From: Daphnia carinata
Taxonomy: Eukaryota; Arthropoda; Branchiopoda; Diplostraca; Daphniidae
Assembly (NCBI RefSeq): GCF_022539665.2
Contig: NC_081336.1
Span: 6,678,278-6,742,277 of the forward strand
Direction of reading: 5' to 3'
DNA: 64,000 nucleotides
The position numbers and the translations under genes are program-made. Shown piece after piece: positions 1 through 10,734 of the stretch. Under the pieces are notes generated by a model that saw only the letters and a program-made list of their open reading frames with translations, did not search any database and was not told where the DNA came from. Position 1 is the first letter of the stretch. Each line of letters starts with the position of its first letter.

Positions 1-218
1 TCAAATTCTAGATTTAGTTTAAAATACATCATTCTGATTCGAAATTGATCACGGATCACGAAAATCGGGTTTATTTTGACGTTGCGCTTATAGGTTTTGA
101 ATTAACCTAAAATTAAGTTGCTGCGCTAACAGCACTTTTTGTTTTATTTTAAAAACGAGTGGTTTAAGGACAAAATAAAGGATTGATTTAAAATCAGCGT
201 CCAATTTTGATTATAGCC
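1..218. other. AT-rich left flank, no gene seen
   Basis: No open frame or known motif is visible here. If the element that starts at 221 is a true insertion, this stretch was once the immediate 5' flank of the DCAKD-like gene that now starts at 4445, so the original promoter may lie here. Confidence 0.4.
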
Positions 219-220
219 TA

Positions 221-302
221 TGGCAATCCGTTTTACCCCCCCCCCCCCAAAAAAAAAAAAAATATCGTCTTTTTTCTGTTTACTGCTATCGCCATCTACC
301 GG
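221..302 (+). repeat. left terminal inverted repeat
   Basis: It begins TGGCAATCCG, runs through a poly-C then poly-A tract, and ends TCGCCATCTACCGG. It pairs with 4353-4429, with differences mainly in the homopolymer tract and at single bases. Confidence 0.7.
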
Positions 303-352
303 CCAAGCCAAAAAGTCGGGCTTATTTTTAAAAACCTGTCCAAACTATATTT

Positions 353-366
353 CCACTAGATGGCGC
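353..366 (+). promoter_or_regulatory. perfect CTCF-consensus match
   Basis: CCACTAGATGGCGC fits the core CTCF consensus CCASYAGRKGGCRS at every position. It lies just inside the left end of the 4.2-kb element. The motif match is direct; binding is not shown. Confidence 0.35.
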
Positions 367-1470
367 TGCAGATTCATCAGCCTCTAGCGTCTGAAATCAA
401 ACTATTATTGTTTTTTGTTGTCATGTGATTCTCATTGTTTACTTTGTTTTTACGTTGACAACGTGTATTTGAGTTTCCCTCGTCTGAACAGTATCGTTAT
501 TTCTGTTTTTTTGTTGTTGTTTTTACCTACACCGCTATTATCCATATGCAAATATTGCACTGCTTCGTTACCTAAACGAAATGTCAGCCGTTGCACTTGG
601 GCTTAGAATGAGGTAATATTAACATACTTTTGGAAAACCAGGTCTCATGTTGTATCATTCTGGGTAAAGCCCGTGTTACAAGAAGAACTATGCATGATAT
701 TTGGTGAAAATTGATGGCTTTTGTGTTTTACAACCAAAAGCCAATTTTCAGGATTATTAAGATGATTAATTACTACTTCTACATTTGCAACATATTAATC
801 TTATTCTGCTTTATTAGTAAACATATCGAGTAGTGGAGTTAAAAGTAACAGATGTGTTCTGTTGTGTACTCTGCACATATCGTGGTTTTTTGCATGATTT
901 TATTACTTTGTGAATCAATTGTAACTTATTTATGGATTTAAATGCAGATGTTCATGCCTGCATGTTAATGCAAAAACTACATGGATAGCACTCATTTCCC
1001 AATGCAACAAAATATTCACAGTCTGTAACAGAACATTTTTTGTTGAATCTTCAAGAAATTCTAACAAGATGTGCTATTTGCTATGAATATTCCGCAAGAA
1101 TTGGATCTCCCGTTTACTTTTTCCGGTAATAACCATATCTGTTTCACTATCACCTTAATTCTGATGGCTATCAAATTAAGGGGAGGTTTTGAAACATTTG
1201 CTTCGATTATTATGTGTAGGGTAGTGCTTTGAAGTGGTATACAGGTCGTACCTTAAAACTGAACTTTAAGAACTTTGAAAAGCCATGTTATGTTAATTTA
1301 CTATAGCTTACGTTTAAGACTACGCAGATCTTTTGTAACTTGTAAAGGAGAACATAGTTCATTTTTTAAATTTTCGAAATTTTAACTTTCAGTTCAACTT
1401 CCGGTTTGAAAATGCCTAATAACTCACTATCTGTTGGTCAGAATGAAAAAAGAACCACATTTTTGTAATC

Positions 1471-1639
1471 CTCGTGAAATTTGGGGTCGAATCCATGTGT
1501 CAGTAGAAAATACCCGAAAATCGTCAAAAATCGCAAATTTCCCTGAACTATAGTTCAGGAAAAATCGCGGTTTTGGCCAAATTGGACTTTTCGCCAAAAA
1601 CGGGTCAAAATAGGTCAAACACAACTTAAATTTCACGAG
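1471..1639. repeat. foldback (long imperfect palindrome)
   Basis: CTCGTGAAATTT at 1471-1482 recurs inverted as AAATTTCACGAG at 1628-1639, with weaker matching just outside. The centre is the perfect 18-base palindrome CCTGAACTATAGTTCAGG (1542-1559). The whole could fold into a hairpin of about 170-210 bases, typical of foldback or MITE elements. Confidence 0.55.
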
Positions 1640-1930
1640 AATCACGAAAATCATATTTGTTTTGTTGTGGGCCCAGTATTTCTGGAGATATCGGCTACTT
1701 CCGGTCACTTCCGGTATTTTATTTTTTTTTTTTTCAACTTGGCAAAAAGTAAAAAACGAACATTAATATTCCAAACATTTTAAGCATTTTGATCATAAAT
1801 AAAATGGGATGGCGGCTTTTTTCGTGTTTGTTTTGCTATTTCATTATTGGTTGATCGCGCGAGTAGCATATACTTATAATACTACTTTGTACTTTATACT
1901 TCGTACTGGCACGCCACGGGAAATTACGTA

Positions 1931-2003
1931 ATACTAATAGCTTTGAGGTAGAGCGTGTGACTACGGGAATTGAAAGTTAAGAGTTCGAGTCTCGTCTGGA
2001 TCC
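1931..2003 (+). repeat. tRNA-like SINE head
   Basis: It has an A-box-like stretch (TAGCTTTGAGGTAGAGCG, 1938-1955) followed 25 bases later by a B-box-like GAGTTCGAGTCTC (1981-1993), in tRNA order and spacing. The anticodon arm and acceptor stem do not pair properly, so this is a tRNA-derived SINE head or tRNA relic and not a working tRNA. Confidence 0.45.
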
Positions 2004-2199
2004 TCTGTGACAGAAGATTGAGAATGGGTTGCCAATGTAGATAATATTTCTTTGTACAAAAAATGAAACATTCTATTGTATTCATAGGTGACAATCCGAG
2101 ATGGAAATATTAAATTGCGTTGAGACGCACAACAATATTATTACAAGTGCATATAGGTTTCCTTCAAAACATATGGAAAAATAGTTAACTAACTTGCAA

Positions 2200-2269
2200 G
2201 ACTCATGGCTCTATGGTTGAGCATCAGCGTCGTACGCCAGAAATTAAGGGTTCAATCCTCTAAAGAGTC
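2200..2269 (+). repeat. second tRNA-like SINE head
   Basis: The stretch has GACTC...GAGTC ends, a D-arm GCTC/GAGC with A-box-like spacing, and a B box GGGTTCAATCCTC (2248-2260). The anticodon stem is broken. It is followed by an A-rich stretch that resembles a SINE tail. It lies in the same orientation as the copy at 1931, about 265 bases away. Confidence 0.45.
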
Positions 2270-2639
2270 AAAATGAAATAAAATAAATATATACAACTCA
2301 AAACGTCAAAATTCATATACAATGCATGTATACTAATCAATATCATAAATGCACTAAAAGCTGTAGAATCTCCATGAAGTGAGATCAAAGTGCATCGAAT
2401 CATAAACAATGAAGTCGTCTAACAACGAAATATTCTACCATTATCGAGAACAGCAAAAATTGAAAATATAATGTGTACGCCAATAAGTTCACATTGCGAT
2501 ATGAATAAGGGAATGTTCACAATAGTGAAAAGTGCAGGGTAACACCACAAAAGTAAAAGACACAAAATCTGTAAATTTTTTTAAAGAATTTGTATTGACA
2601 ATACTCTGCACAATTTAAAGACTTCCAACTTTGAAAAGG

Positions 2640-2945
2640 CAAAATAGCCGACTTCAAAGTTGCTGTCAACCAAGGTAGGGGGAGACACTACCTCAGTTGA
2701 CTCACCGGGGAGATTACCCGGTGCGTGGCTAAGAGAAGCCGGAAGAAGAGCGAAGGTTGCGGACAAGCTTTTACGTGAGCGATTAACCGTTAATTCGGAT
2801 TTGTGGGTAGCCCCAAAGCCCTCCAAAAGATATCATAGAGCCAGGGGGACCCCCACGTCCCCTTTCCGGACAGCGCACTCACAACCGTTACTGCTGATCA
2901 CAGTAGGGGCATGACCCCCTACGGGCTTATTACAAATCTAGGGGA
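2640..2945. other. GC-richer patch inside the element, unidentified
   Basis: This stretch is clearly richer in G and C than its surroundings and is open in one frame on each strand. I recognise no protein family in either frame. It may be a fragment of another transposon. Confidence 0.25.
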
Positions 2946-3454
2946 AACGGGGCCACAGAAAAGAAGGGAGCCCAGATATGCACTTCAATTTATAACTTTT
3001 AATACTTTGTTTTCGGGCCGCAGCAACGACTGAAGGTAATGGGCACGAAGCATTTTTCAAAAATTCCTTCGGGCTTCCAACCGTTATCATTATGAAATTT
3101 GGTTCGACTAGATACCTCTTTTGATTCAGTATGATTATTAACCTATTTAAAGAAAACGAAACATGAATCAATTTTTAAACGTTTGCCTATCAATATATAT
3201 TCAATAAGGATCGGTGCAATCCTTCTTTACCTCTTGTTTTTGTGAACTACTGGTATTAACTATATTCAGCTAATGGTTTGACAGACATAGTGCTTGCTTG
3301 GATGGTAAGTTGACGGGCAGTGAAGAAACTAATCATTAAGCGACTACCTATTTTCTAATACCTATGCAAATAACACAATAAATAGCATTTTAATTAGTTG
3401 TAATCATGGGTTTCCAGGCACAAAAAAAGAGACAGACTTATTGGATGAGACGGT

Positions 3455-4139
3455 TCAAAACGTTCCAACTTCTTTCAGGACCCCTGCATCAGAATGACAG
3501 ACTGAGGGGTTCGGAAGTCGCGAACTGAGATAGCCCATTTCGGTAACATACTTGATCTCTTTCATACTAGGCATGTAGTCTAAATTTGCTGTACAATGAA
3601 ACAAAGCAGTATAATAATTCTGTATAAAAAATTTACAAAATTGCATTTCGTTCAACTATTTGGCTTTGTAAAGTCATACTAACTTACAACATAGTCCTGT
3701 GAAGTTAGTCACAGGGCATGACAAGCAATACATCTTCGGTATAAACTGAAGCAGTCTGATTCAAGAATGCTTCTGTTGTCCAAACACACTGCATAGTGAC
3801 TGATGGAACAGCAGAAAATAAGGATGTAGATTAACTGATTTTCCAGAAATAAGTACTTTTGACGTTTGGAATTCTGACCAACTGTTTTTGCTGTTCACAT
3901 TTTTCAAAATGTTGAGCACATACTTAAGGCCACCATAGCACAAAATCTTTTCCAGTTTTGCAAACATACCATCACAGCATCTATGAGGAAAAGGAGAGGT
4001 TAAAAGTTTTCTTTCTTTAAAAATCTATTTATTTCATAACATACCATGATGAGCTCTTCTTTTGTAATGGGCAGCTATCTCTAAATACTTGCATAAGTAA
4101 TGCTTCAATACTTGGAACAGCTGAAACAAGCAGTTGTGA
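3455..4139 (-). pseudogene. exon-like fragments, unidentified
   Basis: On the minus strand, short open segments are bounded by good splice signals: an acceptor CAG near 4140, a GTATGT donor near 4046, a TAG acceptor near 3982, a GTAAGT donor near 3690 and CAG acceptors near 3600-3620. The last segment would end in a stop at 3455. I could not join all segments in one frame, and I recognise no family. This may be a decayed transposase gene or a captured gene inside the TIR element, or chance. Confidence 0.2.
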
Positions 4140-4352
4140 TAAAAAAAAAGTATCAGCACCACTGGCAAGAATGTAAACAGGAAGACTTGTTATGGACAAT
4201 ATCTATAATTGGTACAAATGACTGATGGGGGGAAACCACAGTGTGACGAAATAGCCTGACGACGTCTGGCAACCGCAAAGTACGCTACAGCACTAGCACG
4301 ATGCAGCGGAAAAATTCGGTATGTTTATGTAGAGAATTACCTAAAAATCTGA

Positions 4353-4429
4353 CCGGGAGGTGGCGAGAGCAGTGAAACAGAAAAAAAGGGCGATATTTTT
4401 TTTTATTTTTTGGGTAAAACGGATTGCCA
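4353..4429 (-). repeat. right terminal inverted repeat
   Basis: This is the inverted partner of 221-302. It is followed by TA at 4430-4431. Confidence 0.7.
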
Positions 4430-4444
4430 TAACAAGGGTTGAAA

Positions 4445-5566
4445 ATGTTTCTAGTTGGTATCACAGGGTGAATATGAACAATTTACTATTTATTTCTGTA
4501 GAAAAACAATTGAACATGTTTTAGGTCTTCCACCTTTGTGTTTTTGCCATAGTTGTTTGTGGTGCAGTTAATCTACTAACTATGAAATTTGCTGAATTCT
4601 TATTTCTGAAAAGTTGCGTTAACTATGAAGGCATACACTTATAAAGGTAACTTGACACTATTGAAGGGGCATTGCAAGCGGAAAATCTACAACTGCCAAA
4701 ATCTTCAAAGAAAATCAAGTTCCAGTTATTGATGCAGATGTCTTTGCTCGCCTTAGTAAAAATAAAAATCATACATTTAATTCAGCCATCAGTTTAAAAT
4801 TTTATCATAAATGTTCTTGTGTAATTTCACTCTAGTTGTCCAACCTGGGCAGCAAGCTTGGAAGGAAATTCATGATGCTTTTGGAAATGAAGTTTTTCTT
4901 GAGGATGGTCAGTTAAACAGAGAGGCACTGGGCAAAATTATTTTTTCTGATATCGAAAGAAGAAAGGTTCTAAACAAAATAACTCACCCAAGAATCCAGA
5001 GACTGATGTTTTGGGCTGTTCTGAAATATTTCAAAAATGGCAAGTATCTGTTTAAACTAGAAATTTCCCATCATTATTTGATCTATCTAAATATTGATCT
5101 AAGGCCACAAATTTGTTGTACTTGACATACCACTTTTGTTTGAAACTGGAACATTACTGCCATTTCTTCATAAGATCATAACAGTATCTTGGTGAATTTA
5201 CTTTACATATTCTAGCTGATGTACCTTTTCTTATAACGGCTGTTTTATCATTTTACGCAAAGTGACGAAAAGATTCAGCTGAAAAGATTGATGGAAAGGA
5301 ATGCTTATGATGAAGAAGAGGCCAAGCGAAGAATTGCCTCACAGATGCCCCTTTCCGAAAAATGCCATCAATCACATTTTGTGGTCGACAATTCTGCGAG
5401 TACTGATGAGACTAGAAAGCAAGTGGAAAAAATTGTGTCTTACCTTCAGGCTTCTAATCATCACATTCAAGTCCGAATTTATTTGGGAATCTGCTTAACC
5501 ATATTTTGTGGTCTGTGTGGCCTATTTTCTTTCTTAGGGTACAAACTGTTCACCTACAAATCATAA
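4445..5566 (+). CDS. DCAKD: dephospho-CoA kinase domain-containing protein (DCAKD-like)
   Basis: Five exons join in frame: 4445-4467, 4667-4755, 4836-5039, 5104-5191, 5263-5566, giving 235 residues, close to animal DCAKD length. The fold is a P-loop kinase of the CoaE family. GGIASGKS at residues 8-15 is the Walker A loop, and IDAD (D30, D32) is the conserved acidic motif near the active site. RDE/IQLKRLMERN and the Q-x-P-L segment match the family's C-terminal half. A hydrophobic stretch at about 206-229 is a likely membrane anchor, as in animal homologues. By homology it phosphorylates dephospho-CoA, the last step of CoA synthesis, although activity of DCAKD proteins is less certain than for CoA synthase. 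Intron 3 uses a GC donor (G|GCAAGT); the nearby GT donor would break the frame. The start codon lies 15 bases after a transposable element. Confidence 0.9.
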
Positions 5567-5586
5567 TATATTGCAAAGGAAGTTAA

Positions 5587-5592
5587 ATTAAA
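5587..5592 (+). terminator. possible poly(A) signal ATTAAA of DCAKD
   Basis: ATTAAA lies 21 bases after the stop codon, in the short gap shared with the convergent ZC3H10-like gene. It is the common variant hexamer. No strong downstream GU-rich element is obvious. Confidence 0.3.
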
Positions 5593-5897
5593 ACTCCATA
5601 ACAATATTTACTGAAAAGCCATTTCTTGATGCGTTCCATTTCTCTATTGCTAGCGATTTCCGTAAAAAGGGAAAGATATACAAGGTCAGAAGTTTAACTC
5701 GTCTTTCTATAAACAAAGTGGAAAACAACAATCATTATGGAGTTACACGGACATCTCGTAACAAAACCTGTTTTAGAAAATGAGTAAAAAAAAAACAAAC
5801 TAAAAACGCATAACTTCCGGATTTCGGCGTCCTCGTGCGAAAGTATCAGCAGACTCGGAGGATTAAAAGTTATGAGAAGCATCACAATGACTACATT

Positions 5898-7182
5898 TCA
5901 ACGAAACAAATCAGCTACGCCACAATGCGTAGACCTGAGTTCCGATGGCGCCAAGATACTTTGGGTCATGATTGGATAGGAAACAAGAGATCCTCCATTG
6001 GAAGCACTAAATGCCAATGCCGAATCCGAAAGATGTGGTCCTTGAAGCTGCAGCGCTGCTGCATTGATTGTAGGGGTCAACGTCACAGTCGCTGTAGCAG
6101 CTGAAAGCGTCGGATTTTGAGTGGCTAACGCAGTAGTCTGATTGATTGTGACCGGAGCAATGCCTAAAGTGGTGGCTATTGTCGTTGCCAATTGGGATGG
6201 TTGAGTCAAAGGAACTGAAGTAGCAAACGGTATGGAGGCAGTCAACGTTGGTTGCGACTGAGTGGTCACCAAAGCCTGTGCAGTTTGAACCGATGATAGC
6301 GAAGCCAGTGGGCCTAATGCTGTTACGGAGGTTGTAACTGGAACTGTGACAGAGCTGGGCAAGGTTACGGTTGGCAAAGTTACAGTAGCTATGCTGGTTG
6401 ACGTTGAAAATTTTCCTTGAATTCGGAAATGAGCATTTTGCTCTAGTAAAAATTCGTTTGTCGCTAAAAGATCCCCAACTTGTTTTTTCAAATCCTCAAC
6501 TTTTTTCCTTAATAATAAGTTTTCCTCATGAAGAACACATAACTCTAAATGGTTTGATCCAGTGGTATGCATACAAAATGAATGGGATTTTGCATGAAAG
6601 CTTATTGGTTTACAATTAGAACACAGGGGGGAAGGATTGCCAACCATCCTTTCTCCCATTCTGAAACCATATTCAAGCTTGTCAAGGTCTTCATTGTGCC
6701 GTCTTTTGGCATCAGGAATGTCAGATTCCTCTGTTTTGTTTTGGTAGCCTCTAGATTCAGGCAAATGTAGAAATTTGCATTTTTTCCCTCGTTGACACTC
6801 CCGCTTCAAGAAATCTTTGCAAAGTGGTACTTCCCTTTCAAAAATGCTCTCTTGATTTCCGTTGGAAGCAATAAGCTCAGCGTTGGGTTTTGGAAGTTCA
6901 CCAGTGAGTTTGTAGTAGTCTTCATCTTGTCGTGATCGATGAACAAATTTGCAACTTAGCCTGGTACACACAGTATTTTGGAAATCATGGCAAAATACCA
7001 TACCACCAGGTCGAAGTTGAATGATATCCTTGGGTTCTTCTTCACACCTAGGATGTTTGTATTTACAACGGTTGCCTCTGGTACACTAAAAAAAACATTT
7101 AAGTTCCTGAATAGATTTTAAATAATCTATAATAGCAAATTACCACATTCCGTAAATAATCTCGACAAACATCTTCGGACAT
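5898..7182 (-). CDS. ZC3H10: zinc finger CCCH protein, ZC3H10-like
   Basis: Two exons (7182-7144, then 7085-5898) give 408 residues. Three CCCH fingers are intact: C6-C14-C20-H24, C45-C53-C58-H62 and C102-C110-C116-H120. Spacing is C-x7-C-x5-C-x3-H in the first and third, and C-x7-C-x4-C-x3-H in the second. The first finger is split by the 58-base intron after residue 13. A leucine-rich coiled coil follows at about 193-236 (LLATNEFLLEQNA), then a long Thr/Ala/Val-rich tail ending near VSYPIMTQSI. This order matches animal ZC3H10, an RNA-binding protein that mammalian work links to mitochondrial function. I chose the ATG at 7182 because it directly precedes the first finger; the frame stays open upstream, so a longer N terminus is possible. 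Confidence 0.9.
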
Positions 7183-7700
7183 TATGACATTCTCCTGCTG
7201 AATGAGCTGGGTTGATGAGTTAATTACGGCTTTGTATTCCTCCATTAGATGTAAAATAGATAATCGGGTTTGAGTAACATGCCTTACTATACTGCATGTG
7301 GCCTTGCAACCATGAAAAATACCAGCAGTACCAGAGGGTACTCTTCGCACGAAAGAGCTTGAGCTCCGTGTTAAGCTCTATAGATGGCGTTTCTATACTA
7401 ACTCGCCAGCACACTCCACTATTTTTGCTCGTTCAATAGCGCCAATCAACAAAACCTCAAGTTACCACAGCACTCTGGCGGGCCAAACGGTCCAGTGCCG
7501 CCGCGTACTGGCTATTTGTACATCCCGCCATCTCTGGAGCTTAACTTGCATAGCTCAAGTTGTATAAACAGCTGGCCTGCGAACATAATTTATATTATTT
7601 GTCACGTTTTCAAATAGGATTGTTTAAAAATATAACTATCAAAACAAGAGAGAAAATAAAATAAAATAAAAAAAATATTATATAGCAGCTATATAATAAT
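7183..7700. promoter_or_regulatory. ZC3H10 upstream region and SERAC1 3' end
   Basis: This gap between two minus-strand genes holds the 5' flank of the ZC3H10-like gene and the 3' end of SERAC1. A hairpin sequence, ATTATATAGC-A-GCTATATAAT, at 7677-7697 has perfect 10-bp arms and begins four bases after the SERAC1 stop codon. AATAAA-like repeats around 7650 are on the plus strand and so do not serve SERAC1. Confidence 0.4.
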
Positions 7701-10572
7701 TCAGGTAGTTTGAACTAGGCTCTTTGGTGGAGAACCTTCTCTCACTCCAACAATTAGCTTGATGAGTCGTTGATAGATAAATGATTTTCTGGTAAAGAAA
7801 AAAAAACAGAAATCACAGTTTTAAGGCTAATTTTTTGTACAATAAGAAATCTAATCTGATAAACTGAAGTACCTATTGAGCGGTTTACAAATTTCATAGT
7901 GGTCTACAGGTATAAAGTGGACTTCGCCAGACGAAAGTAAATCTAGGAAATTAATAGATTGCTTTAGTAAAAAATAAAAAATAGCAATCTGTACAGTTCA
8001 AAAAAGCATCTCTTTGATAGTACCTGCAGAGTTTGGTTCCACAAATTTTACTTCAATTCCCCAGGGCTGTACTATCGTAGGTTTGGTTTCCACGACGCTC
8101 ACAACCGCTATAGGGTAGTGTGACAACAAGTTTTTGAATTCCAAGTTCAGGTTACCTAGTACACTAGAGCCTGGAACTCAGAAGCTTAATGTGAGGGACA
8201 GAGGAAACTAGGAGTTACTTTATGGCTTTTTGTTTTACCTTTCCTCAATTCCTCAACTTCGACTGATGGAAGCAGAAGAAAACGCGCTGGAAGATTCAAT
8301 GTAGCTACATTTGATCCATCGTGCGGGACGCTTAACATTAACAATGCTTTGGTATTCTTTACTAGATTTTGCAGTTCACAGTCAGATGATTTTGAAGCTG
8401 TTGAATAATGAAGATATTTGGAATCCCAACAAGTCATTTTGTAAAAACTGACCTTACCATTAACCAATAATTGTTTTAGCAGTATGCCTCCCATAGAATG
8501 TCCGATCCAGACAATAGGTCGCCGTCCTATTCCTGCGAGTTTTAGTGAGAGCAATACTTGATCTGCTCTCCAAGCGATTGTACTCCTATACCCATTCCAT
8601 TTTTAAAAATTATTCCATCATTCCGTTCTTAACCATAAAACAAAAGAGCTGTTTGGTTACCTGCGGGCGTCATCAGGGCACCGACTTTTCCATTGTGATA
8701 ACGAAGTCACGTAATCTATCCCTAAAATTCGAAGATTAGGGATGTCGGCGGGTAACCAATCTCTGGGAAAATAGTAAAATACATAAGTAATCGATTAGTA
8801 TAACGTTAGCTTATACAACCTCTTTGATTCTTTGGTACTCTTAATGGCTTTAATGTTGAATGAGTTTTATCGAACGAAACAATAATAACGATCAATCGCC
8901 TCTGGCACTGCAGAACATTACCTTGGCCAACAATCGGTGTAATCGACATTTTTGCCGAGTAGGTCACTTTGACGCCAAGTCCATCCCACACCTCCAAGCA
9001 AACCGTGAACGAACACAACATCTAAATCCCACTTCATCGTCATTTGTTCCATGAACCAGAGCGAATGAAAACAAATCAATTGGAATATTAGAACTGAACA
9101 TAAGGCAGATGGCGTCTAACTATAAAAGGCTAAGAAACAAACAAAAAAAGACAAGCTTACGCCTTGTCGAGCTTCAGATTTTCTTGTGTCGTCCGCTTCT
9201 TCGTATAAGGGATGCAACAAGTAAATCGATCTGTCATATACTCCATATTTGCGGTGATCCTGGTCCATATTCACTAAAGCCTTTCCAGCTGCTAAATTTA
9301 GGGAAGCATACTGAGAACCAAAAAATTCAGCCAATAGTCCTATCCAACCTATGTATTTTTTAAAAAGACATTACATTAGCTAATTCATGTTTAAATTAAA
9401 CGTGATTTCCTATTTACCCGATTGAAAAATTTGATGGTGAAACTGTGGAAATAATGAGATATTTGCCACTATATTGGTACACAATGTTGTGAGAACTACT
9501 TCTTTGTCGAACGCATGTACAATGCGCCATAAAGTGAGAAGAAGACCATTCTGCACCATTAAATGTGAACACTCTGATGTGGCTGATAACTGTAACAAAG
9601 CTTGCAGATACAATTCTACAATCTGAATGATGCTTCTAGGATGAATGGTTCCAGCTATATCAGGATCCCATCTAAGATAATATTCCTAAAAATTTCAGAA
9701 ACATCACATTATATAAATGCTATCATCTATTTATGACTTTACTCACATCATCTTTATGTTTGCCAGTAATTTGTTGGGCAATTCTCAAAAAATATGTAGC
9801 ACAAGTCTGTTGATGAATTACCGGTATTTTCTTAAGAATGTTGTTCAGTGCATCTTCAATTGGCTGAAAAATAAGAAAATAGTTTTCAAAATTTGTAGAA
9901 GGTAATTTAAAATATTTTTCGAACCTCAGAGGTCAAAAGTAGGTAAGCTGGAGGTCGTAAAAACAAGTTTAGGTTTACATTTTTAGTGCGGGCTAATTTG
10001 ACACTCAATTTGAAGCCACAGGCTTGAGCTATTTGCTGTGATAATCCAGCTGTTGATGAAAATCCCTTGTCATTAACTGAAACAGGAATTTTAGTAATTG
10101 ATTATATAGTACCATTATAATTTGTAGTAGCTAAAGTTTTCAAAGCTTTAGAGTGTTCTTGAACATGAGGTGGAAGTTTTGAGTTAAGAATGCGTAAAAG
10201 GTGCCAAGGATTAGTATCAAGACCAAGAGATGCAGGTCCTTTCATCAGAGTCTCCATCAACTTTTCAACACCAATAAATTTTGAGATCACACCATTAATT
10301 TCAGCCTCTGCACTGGGTTGGGAAATGGTGATATAACAATCTCCTTTTTGTCGTTCTTTTTCAAGTGCTGAATCCGACAGTAGAGACGAGAAGCGGCGAT
10401 TTAAGCAATGTATTTCATAGGCTAATACGGCACCACTCCTAAAAAAGAAATTAAAATATATATTATAACACAGAATTTTTAAAGTGACAAAAACTTCCAC
10501 ACACCCAAACAAGAAAGTGAGACTAAGGGATTTTGGTAAACTTTTCCATTTCACTTGACGATATTTCCGCAT
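7701..10572 (-). CDS. SERAC1: SERAC1-like mitochondrial alpha/beta-hydrolase
   Basis: Twelve exons join in frame: 10572-10505, 10438-10113, 10076-9925, 9863-9747, 9685-9418, 9348-9161, 9031-8922, 8762-8661, 8585-8458, 8397-8239, 8170-8024 and 7942-7873; a thirteenth, 7788-7701, completes 640 residues, near the usual animal length. A basic N terminus and a hydrophobic segment near residues 12-32 fit a membrane-anchored mitochondrial protein. The middle is helical and armadillo-like. The C-terminal hydrolase has HGLLGG at 382-387, the nucleophile motif GHSMG (S474) and a likely catalytic His at 603 in the PVDHYEICKP segment. Human SERAC1 acts in phosphatidylglycerol remodelling and cholesterol trafficking at mitochondria-ER contacts. 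The first ATG is at 10572; no upstream ATG in this frame was seen. Confidence 0.9.
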
Positions 10573-10734
10573 TTTAAAAATTGTTACATACTGAACACGT
10601 TCAATAATTTTAACTCGATTAAAACAGAGAATTGCAGTAAACAAACGTAGCACACGATTCAGAGAAAACAAAAGCAGTCGACAAGTTCGATTGATGAAGA
10701 CTCTGTTGCCAACTCTCGTGTATTGAGCAAGCTA

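Larger units (their letters stand above)
221..4429. mobile_element. 4.2-kb TIR-bounded DNA element, TA on both sides
   Basis: The left end (from 221) and the reverse complement of the right end (from 4429) both begin TGGCAATCCGTTTTACCC. After a variable C/A tract they share AATATCG, TTTTTCTGTTT, ACTGCT and TCGCCA-CT-CCGG blocks, giving inverted ends of about 80 bp with few mismatches. TA lies directly outside both ends (219-220 and 4430-4431), as expected for a TA target-site duplication of the Tc1/mariner type or a related MITE group. I recognise no transposase, so the element looks non-autonomous or decayed. The interior carries other insertions: a foldback, SINE-like heads and a GC-richer patch. 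The right end sits 15 bases before the ATG of the DCAKD-like gene. Confidence 0.65.

Noticed and set aside
7640-7680. Tandem AATAAA-like hexamers as the SERAC1 poly(A) signal
   Set aside because: They read AATAAA only on the plus strand, while SERAC1 is on the minus strand.
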